Assembly (NCBI GenBank): GCA_963082975.1 | Contig: OY720347.1 | Coordinates: forward strand, 44,467,155-44,531,154 | DNA length: 64,000 nucleotides | DNA from: Labia minor | Taxonomy: Eukaryota > Arthropoda > Insecta > Dermaptera > Spongiphoridae | Direction of reading: 5' to 3' | Shown here: positions 36,433-47,038 of the stretch, piece by piece | Position numbering within the stretch: the stretch's first letter is position 1 | How the letters are laid out: every line of letters begins with the position of its first letter | The notes under the pieces: model-generated | The model's input: only the letters and a program-made list of their open reading frames with translations | The model's database searches: none | Told to the model about the DNA's origin: nothing | Translations under genes and position numbers: made by a program

Positions 36433-39400
36433 CTTGAAACTTCACCGAGTGTTTAGTTAAAAACTTATTCTTATTAAGTTGTATCTTTTCTAAGTCTAAT
36501 TTTAGTTTAAATCAAATTAGTTACCTTAAAATTTTTCATTCCTTTTGATAGGTTAATAATATCTCGAGTCGATCTAACATTGGCAAAGGTAGCACATTTT
36601 AATGAATCATCAAATCTAAAAATAAAAAAAATTTTAGGAAATCTTCCATATAATTTCACCTTTAGAATACAAATTATAAATTAAAAAAAAAGAATAATAA
36701 AAGCGATTATTCGATATTCTTATACTTTAATTTTCATTTTACCTTAATTCTATCATCAGGCGAGCACAATAAAATATATTTTTATTTATAAGATCTTCAA
36801 TATAAAATATCATTTTCAAAAATATATAATAATAACACAGGCCTGCGACATAAAAATTGTTACAAATTTAATAACTGATTTTTATGGTGTTTTCAACGCT
36901 GATTTCAGAAAAAATATTTAAAAAATTCCATCACGTACAGTTATTTCACAAATTGGTTGTATATTTTTAGCTTTTTTCGATATTTTCATAAATGGTGGTG
37001 GTGATTTAAAAGTGGTTTCAATGCTGCTTGGTCAACAAAGTGGCTATACAAAGTTTCCTTGCTTTCTCTGTGAATGGGACAGCAGAGACAGAAAGCATCA
37101 CTACTTAAAATAAGTTGACCTGTGGCCAGGTCCGAACCGACCGACGGTTTGAAGTAAATTAAATAGCAGCTACAGAAACAATTTCAAATAATTTTAATAT
37201 ATCTATTAATGTAATAAAAAACAGATATGGATACATAAATAATAAATATAAACATTTTTAATTTTATTTGATTTATATCTAGCTGCTCAGAGCTCCTTCT
37301 TCGCTCTTCACATCTAGACGGCGGAGGCCCCCTGTACCCCCCCGAGTGTCCATATTCTGAGCTATAACCATCTAACTCCTAACCTGTCCCATCTCTCTCA
37401 CGTTTCTTCCTACATTGTCCACCCTGGTCCCAATTGGTCTTCCACACAGACGTTTTCCAATCGAACTCCCCACCAATATATTTTTCCTCTCCCATTCTAG
37501 CCATGTGCCCTGCCGATCCCAGCCTTCTCTATTTTATGACCTATATCTAGAGATGCATCGAGGTCATGCAATTCCTTGTTATGCAGTCTCCGCCATTCCC
37601 CGGTGTCCTCATCTTTCTTTGGTCCATAAATGCTGGGAAGAATCCTATTCTCAAATACTCTGAATCTATTCTCATCTCTCACGGTTATAGACCATGCCTC
37701 CCACCCATATAATACAATTAATAATTTAATAATTTTGATCCCCTTTGATAATAATTTCCAGATTGCAACCTCGATTTAAATTCTTTGCAAATATTATTCT
37801 CCCTGATACTAATTATTTTGTCTTATCACTATTAATTTCAAACCCCATCAATTTTCCTGCCTCGATTAATTTTTTATGCTACTTTAAATGTTATTAATTT
37901 ATTTAAAAAAAAATCAAAGTAAACAAAATAAAAATAAAATATAAAATTAGCATAACACTAAACTACTATAAAAATAATATTAAAAAATATATTATATATT
38001 AAAATCTTACGTGAAAATCCAATTATGAGATCAAATTTTCTTAATTAAAATAATTTACTCACATAATCTTAAAAATTAATAGTATTAAATTATAGCCGTA
38101 ATGTGAATGTTTTCAAAGTTTAAAAGGCCAATAAGATCAATTGAGATATTGTAAATATCAATAGATATATAAAAAGATTTTTATCTGCACATTGCTCAGA
38201 ATTTAAATTACCGCCAAATTATCGCCACCAGCGCCTCTATGATCTAGTACGGTAACTAAACTGGTAATGGTAACTAAACTATTATATTCTTTATAATTTT
38301 TTTAAAATTTTTCTAATTCAAAAATCGAAAATCGGGCTTCGAGGTCTGGTGGCCAGCTCCTTTGTGCTTCCGTGTAAAAAATTCCAGGTCCCTGCGTGCG
38401 ATAGATTTGGCTGGAGGGCTCGGTCAGACAGACAGACAGACAGGCAGACAGGCAGACACATTACACTTGCTTTTATTATTATAGATATATATGCAAGACC
38501 ATGCTGTGACGTCATGAATGGCTGGATGACGTCATATAATTTTAAATCAAGAAAAAACTAATAAATATGATTTTCCCAAGGACCAATACAAAGTGCATGA
38601 GATTCGTGGTGATATATAAAAAAATCTCCTCATGTGAAATTTGGTGTGAAAATAACCCTTCCCTTCCTATCGTCGATCGCTAATACTACCACTTCCGGTT
38701 TCCGGATTTGCACCAAAAGTTGATCAATTCATCCCACTGATGCATTAAGTAAATATACCAAATTTCATCAAAATCGGTTGAGCCGTTCAGGCTGTACACA
38801 TCTATACGGACGGACGGACGGACAGACGGACAGACGGACGGACGGACAGACATCATGCTAAAAATACTTTTTTCTGTTAAGAAAATGCATGATTCGTGGA
38901 GATATGTAAAAATCTCCACATGTGAAATTTGGTGTGAAAACAATACCTCCCTTACTATCGTCGGTCGGTAAAAAGATTGGCCCTTGAGAAAAAACATACA
39001 GGTTGAGGTTAAAAATGTTGAGAGGGAAAAAGGTCTTACATCCACCACTTAACATAAAGTTGGGCCTGATGGAACAGTTTATCAAGGCCTTGCCAAAAGA
39101 AGGAGAGTGTTTCAGATATCTTTGTGGACAGTTTACTGGTTTATCCGAGGCAAAGCTAAAGGAAGGAATCTTTGTCGGACCAGACATTAGAAATCTAATG
39201 AGAGATTCCAACTTTGAGGACAAAATGGAAACAAAAGAAAAAGAAGAGTGGATATCTTTTAAATTGGTTGTTACCGGGATTTCTAGGGATCAAAAAAGAT
39301 CCGACAAACGTCGAGGACATGCTCGACAACTTTAACAAACTTGGTTGTGATATGAGCATTAAAGTTCATTTTCTCCATTCACATCTTGACTATTTCCCTG

Positions 39401-40394
39401 GTGATGAAAGTGAAGAGCAGGGTGAAAGATTCCACCAAGGCATAAAGGAAATGGAAAGAAGATACCAAGGAAGATGGAAAGTCAACATGATAGCGGACTA
39501 CTGATGGATGTTAAAAAGAGATGGTCATCAATGAATCCACAGCCGGAAAAGCAACAAAAGAAGCTTCGACAGCAAGAGAAAACGTTATTATAATGACTTA
39601 TAAACTTAAAGAGAAGTGTACTGGAAACGTAGTTTAGAACCTGATTTATAAATAAATTAAAATGTTATAAATTTGGAAAAATGGCTTAAATGTTGTTATT
39701 ATACCCAAAAATATTCCCTTTTTTATAAGAAAACCTGACGTGATAGAAAAAAACGGATTGCATTTTTGAAATCAGTGCTGAAAAATACATAAAAGTCAGT
39801 TATAAAATTTCAAACAATTTTTTGAACTATGTTTTTGCAGGCCTGTGTAATTCATTTGAATATAGAAGTACTTTACAACTTTTTTTTCTTTCTAACCTCT
39901 TTCAAATAAAAAAAAAATCCTCGATTTTGTATTCAAAAAAATATTTATCTGATTTTTCATTTATTAATTTTATGTGTAAATAATCAGAAAACGTATGAAA
40001 TTTTTTATAATTATAAATATAAATATTTTTAAATATTAGGTATTTTATAAAACAAATGAAAATGCAATTTTAAAAAATAAAATGTATTAATTATCCTACA
40101 ATTGATTCAACATATTAATATTTAATGATATAAATAATTATTTTTTTCTGAATAAATTTTTTGTATTATCATTAAAAATATTTTCTGAACAACTGCACAC
40201 TCTTTTATCAAAAATATCTAATAGGAGCACGCCCCCCCCCCCCCCACTGGCTCGAAAGCTCTTTTATATCGTATAATTATAATAATTCTATTTTAGAAAA
40301 TTTGTTATTTATAATGTTGAAAAGTCATATAAAAGATACATTTTATAAATTTAGTAAGCTATAATTTTTTCTGTTTTTATATTATAATAAGTAG

Positions 40395-40434
<40 letters not shown>

Positions 40435-43400
40435 TAAATTATAAACTTATAAGCATAAATCATGATTTAATTTTAGTAAAGGTTATGAATTATCTTTGGA
40501 TCTTTAGTTAATGAAAATAAATACTACTATAATAATAAATAGAAAAGGGATAATGGTTTGCTAAAATTTCCCTTGAGTATTCTACTTTTTGTTAAACAAA
40601 TCCATTAATCAAATCCTTTGCATATTCACACGAAAAAAAAAAAAATTAATATACAATTTAATATTTGCCTTTTCTTCATTTATATTTTATATTTAATATT
40701 TAGATAAAACTAATAGAAAACAAAAAAATAATATTAAATATACATATTTGTTTAGAAATATAATTATATGTAAATCATTAAGGATTTTTAATCATAGTGC
40801 TCATCTTTTCTTTAAACAGAAAATCATTTTTATTACCAAATATATTATTATCGAATGAAATAAAATGTTATTATTATTATTATTATTATTATTATCCGAG
40901 TTATTGCACTTTCTCATGCATTTTTTGCAATTTTACCTTTCAGATCTTATTAAGGACTAAGCTCGGTTGATATTATTATTATTATTATTATTTACGAAAA
41001 ATGTGTGAACATATCGAAGAAATATTGAAATGAGTATATTTATTTTTTACTTTTCTATTTATTTTCTAATAAAATTAAACTTATAATAAAATATAAATAT
41101 ATTCTATTGACCATTCTAAATAAATAATATTCATGAGATTTGAAGTGATTATTGAACAATAAAATAAAAATGAATATAATACATTTAATAAAATAGGAAT
41201 TACCTAACAGATGCAGCAACGTGAAATACCACATTAATCTTTTCCTGAAGTAATGCTTTCGATTCAGCTGATAATCCTAAATCAAGTTCCATAGTATCAC
41301 CCATGACAGGGATTACCTTTTGTGTTATTACAGCTGGATCAATTGATTTAAATAACTGAAAATAATATTTAAAAGATTAATTTAATATTAAATAAATAAA
41401 TTTTTTCATTTTTTTTCAATTAGAATTGTTTATTTTAATAATCGATATTCAAGATCCTAAATAACGAATCCAATGGTTAACATTCATTTATATAATCTTT
41501 TTTACTATCTCGCCAGAGATAGTATTGCGATCACGAAAATTTTCGATGTTGAGATTTTGATGTTTTTATACGTTTTGAAGGTTCCTGAATCATTTTCACT
41601 AAGTGTGAGAAAAATGTCTGTGTGTATGTGTATGTGTATGTATGTAGACAAGATTACGCAAAAACGGTTTGAGCTAGAATGATAAAATTTGGTACATGGG
41701 CATTATTCAAAATTCATAGTTTTCTATCAACTTTTTAGAAATGTAGCTCAACCGGAAGAGGGTCATTACCTACAACGTTTTGTTTTTTTTTCTTCTAAAG
41801 TGACCGTAAAAATAAAGATATATGTTTGTTAATTTTTCACAAGATTGTATAAAACTGATATATATAGAATTTCAGTTTGATTGAATCGCTGAAAGTACTA
41901 GAATTAATTTTTTAACACGCGCCAGCTCGTGACGTGGTGCCATCAACAAAGAGCCAAACAAGCGCTGGTTTAATAAATATGATTTATAATTTAATTAATT
42001 AAATTTAATTTAAATATAATATATGTTATTTAATCCAATTCAAATTTGCGAAATAGTCGAGTGGAGACACTCCAGCTAATTTTAAAAAAAAAAATAATAA
42101 ATAAAATATCTAGAGATAAGAATAAACCAAAAGTTCGAGTGTTAACACTCATTCTTTTGAGAACATTATATTTTTTATTATGCTTAATAATTGTATCACA
42201 TAATAACCATAAATTAAAATTATTTTGGGTAAATCATATTTCCAGGAAAGTATTTAACTTTTTTATCATCTATTTTTAATCTATTCAGAAAAATTGTCTA
42301 GTCAGTGATACATAATTCAAGTCACACTGTATTTATAAATTATTAATAAAATTTTTACTGTCGAAAAGTGTCGAATAAAAAAAAGATTGTTTTCACTCTT
42401 GGAATACTAATAATAAATAGGCTATAGTCCTAAGTTTATACAGACATAAAATAATTATTTTTTCATCCAACTCATAAAATTAAATTTTTAATTTTTGGTA
42501 TTTTAAAAAAATCATAATTTATATTTAGCTTAATGTGTACTTTTAAATACATACAATTCTTATTTGCTAATTTTTCATTTTTATTATTCGTACCCTAAGA
42601 ATATACAATTTTATTAATTATTATTAAACAGAATTTGCACATCATTTATCTTTCTTCTTTATTATAATTAAAGATAAAAGAAGAGAAAATAATAATATGA
42701 AATCTGTTAGATTTTAATTGAAATAGAGAAAGAAAAAAAAAATACAATTTTATTTTAAATTAGTAAATTTAAATTTAAATTTAATATAAGTAAAAATAAA
42801 TATAATTAGAATTCATCATAATATGATATCTATTCATATATTTTTTAATTAAAATAGTTAATTAATAGTATTAATTAATAAATTTAAAATATTTTCTTGG
42901 TTATTTATTTTACAAACACAATTTAATATATTCTTTTATAAATATCTGATATGTATTATAAATATATTATTATTACTTATTAATTTAAATGATTTTGGAA
43001 ATTTAGGGGCTCGAAATTACAATCATCATATATAATGATTAAGTATTGAGGTGTAATGTTGCTCTGATACTAAAATAAAATTTTAAAATACATATGTGAC
43101 TTCTATAACTTTCAAATACCTATCAATATTTTTATTTTCTCATTTTCTTTCTGGGATTTTTTTTAGTGTATTGAGATTTTTTCCATTTATTAAAAAAATA
43201 ATGAAATAAAGAAAAAGACTGAAACGAATGAAAATTTTAATATTTCGGTGGAAAATTAATAAATAGAAACCATATAGGTATATAAGTACATAGACAAAAT
43301 ATACAAGTATCTCATTACAAACTGAAGGAAGATATATCGAGTTGGACATCTATAGTTAATTAATTACTAAATTAATTGATCATTCTTTAATATTATTATT

Positions 43401-43761
43401 TAAGTGTTGTTTCAAGCAAATTAATTGCATAAATTATATTAAATTGTAAAAAAAAACAAACAAAAAACTTACAGGAATTTTAAACAATTTTTCCAATCTT
43501 TCTGTTATAGATGTATTTCTTTTAGGCCGCATTAAAACATAGATTTTATCGATATCGGGACAAGAGAGAAGCAATTTGCTCAACAAAATCTAAAATTAAA
43601 TTCCAATAAAATAATATTTGATATAAAAAAATTTGAAAATAATAAAATATATTCTCTTATGCAAATTAACTTACCTTGCCCATAAAACCTGTTGCTCCCG
43701 TTATTAAAATGGAAAGTCCTGAAAAAAATTCAGGAATTGTTGGAACTCCTTCAATTTCCAT
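30464..43761 (-). CDS. FAR: Fatty acyl-CoA reductase
   Basis: FAR reduces fatty acyl-CoA to fatty alcohol with NADPH at ER or peroxisomal membranes, feeding wax, ether-lipid and, in insects, pheromone synthesis. Eleven minus-strand exons in coding order: 43761-43675, 43589-43473, 41355-41204, 36615-36525, 35902-35757, 34045-33933, 33658-33575, 32948-32837, 31239-30994, 30920-30657 and 30590-30464 (TAA). All junctions are in frame; intron 7 has a weak donor, GTTTTG. The product is 512 residues, the normal family length. Residues 21-28 (TGATGFMG) are the Rossmann dinucleotide motif, [15 protein letters not shown] follows, and Y207-T-F-T-K211 in [14 protein letters not shown] is the catalytic Yxxx[26 protein letters not shown] and [10 protein letters not shown] are classic FAR blocks. 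The C-terminal FAR_C domain (about 350-470) is followed by a hydrophobic stretch, [15 protein letters not shown], a likely membrane segment. Large introns (4.6 kb for intron 3) are full of transposons. Confidence 0.96.
30591..30656 (-). other. FAR: FAR last intron: 66-nt, stop-free, frame-neutral
   Basis: On the minus strand this segment starts GTATTA and ends TTTATTTCAG, has 66 nt (22 codons) and no stop, so the last two exons also form one continuous frame. Spliced, the protein reads [19 protein letters not shown], which fits the charged-then-hydrophobic FAR tail. Retained, it inserts a hydrophobic [20 protein letters not shown] segment. I favour splicing, but both products are possible. 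Confidence 0.55.
31585..32240. repeat. Pair of ~70-bp direct repeats in FAR intron 8
   Basis: Copies at about 31585-31655 and 32162-32232 both read CAGGTTTC(A)TTATTCAATACTGAAAACTATG then TTTCCTTACTCTACCAT and an ATT run, with about four mismatches by eye. They are 577 nt apart and bracket the mariner relic at 31730-31965. Confidence 0.75.
31730..31965 (+). pseudogene. Mariner transposase C-terminal relic
   Basis: Broken frames read [20 protein letters not shown] then KKFGPDEED and, frame-shifted, KKGIEMLKA. This follows the mariner tail HPPYSPDLAPSDYHLF...LGGK.F.S.EE...RW..C. The Pro-Asp-Leu that carries the third catalytic Asp is kept, but APSD is changed and stops follow. It is a dead fragment inside FAR intron 8. 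Confidence 0.7.
33165..33370 (-). repeat. SINE-like repeat, copy 1
   Basis: This patch in FAR intron 7 aligns by eye with 35350-35540: shared CCTATCAAGT, CTCAAC..TT.TCGT.A.TTTC and CAATTTTGA-like blocks in the same order and spacing. It lacks the tRNA-like head seen in copy 2. It is a diverged copy. Confidence 0.5.
34370..34640 (-). pseudogene. Mariner transposase relic (first catalytic Asp region)
   Basis: The minus strand reads CIYTGDES, stop, then [14 protein letters not shown]. This matches the mariner block TGDESW..Y.PE.K.Q...W, which carries the first Asp of the DDD triad, with the Trp codon mutated to TGA. Many other stops surround it. It lies in FAR intron 5 and belongs to a different copy from the relic at 31730-31965, which is on the other strand. 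Confidence 0.65.
35350..35635 (-). repeat. SINE-like repeat with tRNA-like A-box, copy 2
   Basis: On the minus strand this unit begins near 35630 with a block containing GTTAGCGTAGTTGGCTCAC (35603-35585). This resembles a Pol III A-box (TRGYnnAnnnG). The body is shared with copy 1 at 33165-33370. A convincing B-box was not found. It is much richer in GC than the surrounding FAR intron. Confidence 0.5.
36397..36428. repeat. (TA)n microsatellite
   Basis: This is an uninterrupted TA dinucleotide run in FAR intron 3, close to the 36525-36615 exon. Confidence 0.9.
37279..38485 (-). mobile_element. Helitron-like non-autonomous element
   Basis: Reading the minus strand, it begins TCTATAATAATAAAAG (38485 down), preceded by A. 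It ends with GGAGCTCTGAGCAGCTAG (CTAG at 37282-37279) just after an imperfect hairpin. TC at the 5' end, a GC hairpin close to a 3' CTRR terminus and an A/T target are the signature of canonical Helitrons. A second copy of the 3' end, with a perfect hairpin, is at 62955-63031. No Rep/helicase is encoded. A GTCT/GCCT microsatellite lies near the 5' end (38425-38457). Confidence 0.7.
37384..37870 (-). mobile_element. Non-LTR reverse transcriptase C-terminal fragment
   Basis: Minus-strand frames read [60 protein letters not shown] and, after a shift, a GRP-type tail with [10 protein letters not shown]. This is the thumb/C-terminal region of animal non-LTR retrotransposons (FENK.LR.I.GP..D...WR...N.EL). 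It is carried inside the Helitron-like element. Confidence 0.8.
40225..41000. repeat. Simple repeats in FAR intron 3
   Basis: A C-run lies at about 40230-40246, (TA)n at about 40399-40431, and ATT trinucleotide runs at 40867-40896 and 40973-40991. The rest is AT-rich intron with no coding signal. Confidence 0.85.
41502..42077 (+). mobile_element. HINE/Helentron-like element, family B, copy 1
   Basis: The 5' end is ACTATCTCGC (41504-41513), part of a 9-bp hairpin at 41503-41524. The middle has a TGTG/TATG microsatellite (41617-41646). The 3' end has GCGAAATAGT (42048-42057), the inverted subterminal repeat with one mismatch, then the stem-loop AGTGGAGACACT and CCAGCT. A full inverted copy is at 58330-58897. 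The architecture is the same as family A with unrelated sequence. It lies in FAR intron 2. Confidence 0.8.
42078..43472 (-). other. FAR intron 2, remaining part
   Basis: This is about 1.4 kb of very AT-rich intron between the family B element and FAR exon 2. No exon, RNA gene or transposon ORF is supported. The minus-strand frame at 43349-43140 is low-complexity. Confidence 0.5.
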
Positions 43762-45200
43762 TTTTAAATTTATTTTTATGATAACAATCTTGTAAAAATT
43801 GTAATAGATTAATAAAAAAAAAATGATATGTTTTAAAAGCAAATTGATAGATACTTATTAACTTAATCTAGAATGAACAAAACTGAACTAGTTCACCAAT
43901 AATATCTAATTCTACTAAAGAAATTGGGATTAATTAATTTCCGGTTAATTATACTATCCATTGAATTGTAAATTAATTCAAATGATATTTCAATTTTGTC
44001 AAGTCACTAAATTAATTAACATATTTTAAAATGTGTTTTTAAATCATACAATGAAAATTTTATTTCCTAATCAGTGAAAGTTTAAAACAAAATCTTTGAA
44101 TTGTTTTGGTATCTTTACTCGTTTTTGTGTTTCTTTTTATTTTACTACTATAATATATAAGTATACTCGTAAATAGTTGTAGTTAAAGGCAAAAATTTTA
44201 TAATCATGATTGGGCAAATTTGGGTAATTTTTTTTATAAAATTTTAAGTGAGACAACAAATGTATTAAAAAAAATTTAAATCTGATTTAATTAAACTATA
44301 AATTTTTTGATTCTTCAACACTAAATTTTCCTATTTTCAACCCAAAAATGTGTTTTCTTATTTAGTTTTTTTCATTGTATTTATTAATTTACTTATAATT
44401 AAATAGATATTTATATTATAAAAATTATTTTAATTTATTAGCATCATTTTACTGTCTCAATATTAGCTAGTTAACTAATTTATTCATTTTGAATTGGTGA
44501 GGTTTGAATCTTCATTCTCGAGTTCGCTTGATCAGAAATGTACCTCTGACTTATGCTCTTGATTAATTTAATTGGAAATTAGATTAATATACAAACCTAT
44601 ATTAAATATACTATCAATTCTAGTTAAGTTTGTTTAATAAAATATATAAAATCTTATATATTGAAATAATTAAAAATATAATATGAAACACTGAAACCAT
44701 TGAGCAAAATATAAGAGAACTCCTTTTTGTCTCCCATAATAATAAACTTTGTAAATAATGTCAATATTTTATATACTTTCTTTTAATGCCTCAAGTAAGG
44801 CAGATGTAGAATAGACCGTAAGAAGATAAATAAAAAACTTTATTGAGGCTAAGACCTTTTATGTTAAATGACTGAATATGTTCGTTTGTTTTGTTTAGGG
44901 TTGAAGGTTTGTTTTTTCGCCTGGTTCTACTGAGTTCGATGCTTGTTTTCCGTCGTAAGCATGGAGAGTTTTATTAATAATGTATTAAGCTACTAGCTAA
45001 AAAATTGTTGAAGACATAATAAAATAAATAAATAGAAATAAATCAATAATAAAAGTTGGACTCATTTTGTATTTATATGATTAAACATTTTATTTCATCG
45101 ATAACAAACTCAAAAATAAATTTATATTTTATATAAAATTAAATATGTTTTTCTATATGATTACTCATATATACTCATATATCTTATTATACTATCAAAA
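43762..45200. other. Region upstream of FAR
   Basis: This is 1.4 kb of AT-rich sequence 5' of the FAR start codon and should hold its promoter and 5' UTR. No TATA box can be singled out because TATA-like words are everywhere. A less AT-rich patch at 44760-44960 is unassigned. Confidence 0.4.
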
Positions 45201-45209
45201 ATTGTATAT

Positions 45210-45560
45210 ATATACATATACGTACATATATATGTGGGAGTTGAAATTGAGGTCAAAGGATGTTGGCAACAAGGGTGTTTCAACCTCCTCACTCCACTTC
45301 CCTGTCCTTGGTTGTAAAAGGCAACCGTGGCCCTTCCTGTGGGGCCACGGGATGCCAGAACCCATGATCATGCTCGAGACGGGCCTTTGTGGCGGCCAGG
45401 AGAAAGTCTCCCACCCCTTCTCCCGACAACCGATGGTTCGGTAGGGGCGGGATTAATATATAAATTGGAACTCGAATTCCCGCAAGGGATTCGTTGTGGA
45501 CTCTTCTGTTTAGATTCGTGATGACTATGATGATGAGAGAGTGTGTGTATTTGCCTATGT
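45210..45560. repeat. GC-rich island with a 9-bp perfect hairpin
   Basis: This island stands out from its flanks. It contains CCGTGGCCC and GGGCCACGG eight bases apart (45327-45352), a strong hairpin, and a second short palindromic patch near 45478-45493. It is open in plus frames 45145-45444 and 45327-45521, but the readings are not recognised. It could be a retroposon 3' UTR or the terminus of another repeat. Confidence 0.4.
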
Positions 45561-46152
45561 ATATTTATTTGTAAATAAACCATTTTATAGAAAAGCCCAA
45601 AAAAAAGTGTTGTTGCTCTATCGAGATAATGTACCCCTAGACAACGATCCAACCCCTTCCAAATCTTTACATATATATATATTGTAACATATCTCATAAA
45701 AAAAGGCCTTTTAATACACAAAGGTGGAGAAAATTCTAGAAAGACATTTCTAACAAACATTGACATCTGCACGTACTCATCCTCATAAATTAAATTAAAA
45801 CTTTGATAGAACAAAGAGTCTGAGAGGAAATATTTTCTATTGATAAAGACAAATATTTCCTCAATTTTTTTATAAAAACTCATCAAATATTCCACACCTG
45901 GTTGCCAGAAGAGGTGACCAATAAACAGAGGTCTTTGAGAGGAGAGGTGGAGTGATGGAATATCTGAGAGATGTCAATGGAGAGAGATGAAGAGTTTTCT
46001 TTATTGATAATAAGAATTTTGGAATTAGTCTCTTGATTAGATCTTGGAGAAGGAGGCACCAATATCCCTTGCAGGAGTGACATCCCGGCCACCCCCTGAG
46101 GAGCGCCGCTGCCTAGAAGATGTTCCAAAGAAATCCGCAAGAAGAAACTCAA
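45368..46152 (-). other. Two overlapping minus-strand open frames, unassigned
   Basis: Frames 46152-45883 (89 codons) and 45895-45368 (175 codons) overlap by 13 nt and may be one ORF with a frameshift. The first reads SPLKDLCLLVTSSGNQ near its end. The second starts MEYLMSFYKKIEEIFVFINR and continues with FNLIYEDEYVQMSMFVRNVF. I recognise no domain. The upstream part is less AT-rich than noncoding DNA here, and the last third runs into the GC-rich island. It could be a decayed gene, part of a transposon, or one exon of an unseen gene. Confidence 0.3.
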
Positions 46153-46701
46153 GACTCATGTCTCTAATAATTCTCCATCTATTCCTATAAATATAAATCA
46201 TCTAAGTGGTCGACCCTTGCTTACTTATAAAATTCCAATTGCTTAATAAATTAAATTTCATTTAATTTATAATATTTCTAATGGTACCTTAAATGAACAA
46301 AGAACTCTTTATAATTACTTTGTTATCTATTATTTTTAATATTAATTCTTTTTCTTTATTAAATATTTAATTTTAGTTTAATTTTATATTTGCATTTTAT
46401 TCTGAACGAATTCAATTTTACCCTTTCCCTTATCAGCTTTCGCGGTTTCATTAACCAAATTATTCTGCAAAATCTAACCAGAGTGCTACCAATTAATTAA
46501 ATATTATTTTCTAATCCTATTTTTCTCATTAACCAACCCATACTAAACGATACTTTATACGCATGTATATATATGTATGTATGTATGTAAATAACATTTG
46601 TATAATTTGAATTATTAATTAGTTAGTTATTTAATTTTCTTGTATATTTTAAGTTGCTTGACTGAAATTTGTTTATGTTATTATAATATGATATAAATTT
46701 T

Positions 46702-46917
46702 TCTTTTCGTAGAAAATTCATTCGAATATTATCAATCTTTTAATATTAAGTTTTGTTATATTGTATTTCATTGATAAAACAAATAATCTTGCTTGTATTT
46801 AGGTAAGCAAATCGCTCTAAAAATTGTATATTTTTTTATCTTATTTTATTTAATAAAATTTACTTGTATTTAGGTACATCTTTTTCATTTAAAATCCTAA
46901 TCTCCATCTTATAAATC
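46702..46917 (+). repeat. Left inverted arm flanking the gypsy-like relic
   Basis: This ~215-nt segment matches the reverse complement of 52566-52796 at about 90% by eye, with small indels. Shared blocks include CGTAGAAAATTCATTC, TTTTAATATTAAGTTTTG and AAATCCTAATCTCCATC. It ends about 20 nt before the gag start codon. It contains two copies of CTTGTATTTAGGTA 71 nt apart. Confidence 0.85.
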
Positions 46918-47038
46918 GATTTTTCAAAAAAAAAAACAATGGAACCATTTAAAATTAAATTTAGAATTGAAATGGAAAAAAGTGGAGATGTTTTAGTTAC
47001 TAAAGTTAAGAAAATAATCATGGAAGAAAATTCATATA

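Larger units (their letters stand above)
37109..38974 (-). mobile_element. HINE-like element, family A, copy 3 (interrupted)
   Basis: On the minus strand the 5' subterminal repeat is at 38969-38959, the GGAC/AGAC microsatellite at 38851-38804, the 3' subterminal repeat at 37146-37136 and the stem-loop GACCTGTGGCCAGGTC at 37132-37117. It sits inside the transposon ORF described at 36985-39560. Its middle is itself interrupted by a Helitron-like insertion (37279-38485), so family A sequence occupies only the outer parts. Confidence 0.85.
36985..39560 (+). pseudogene. Uncharacterised transposon ORF, split by a nested insertion
   Basis: Two coding relics belong to one ORF of a protein family that recurs in arthropod and cnidarian repeats. 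The first part (36985-37108) reads [20 protein letters not shown] then [12 protein letters not shown]. The second (39040-39505) reads [44 protein letters not shown] and, after a +1 shift near 39270, [49 protein letters not shown]. In intact relatives these blocks are close neighbours in this order. Here 1.9 kb of other elements (37109-38974) separates them. The ORF has a frameshift and is not functional. The enzymatic class is unknown to me. Confidence 0.75.
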
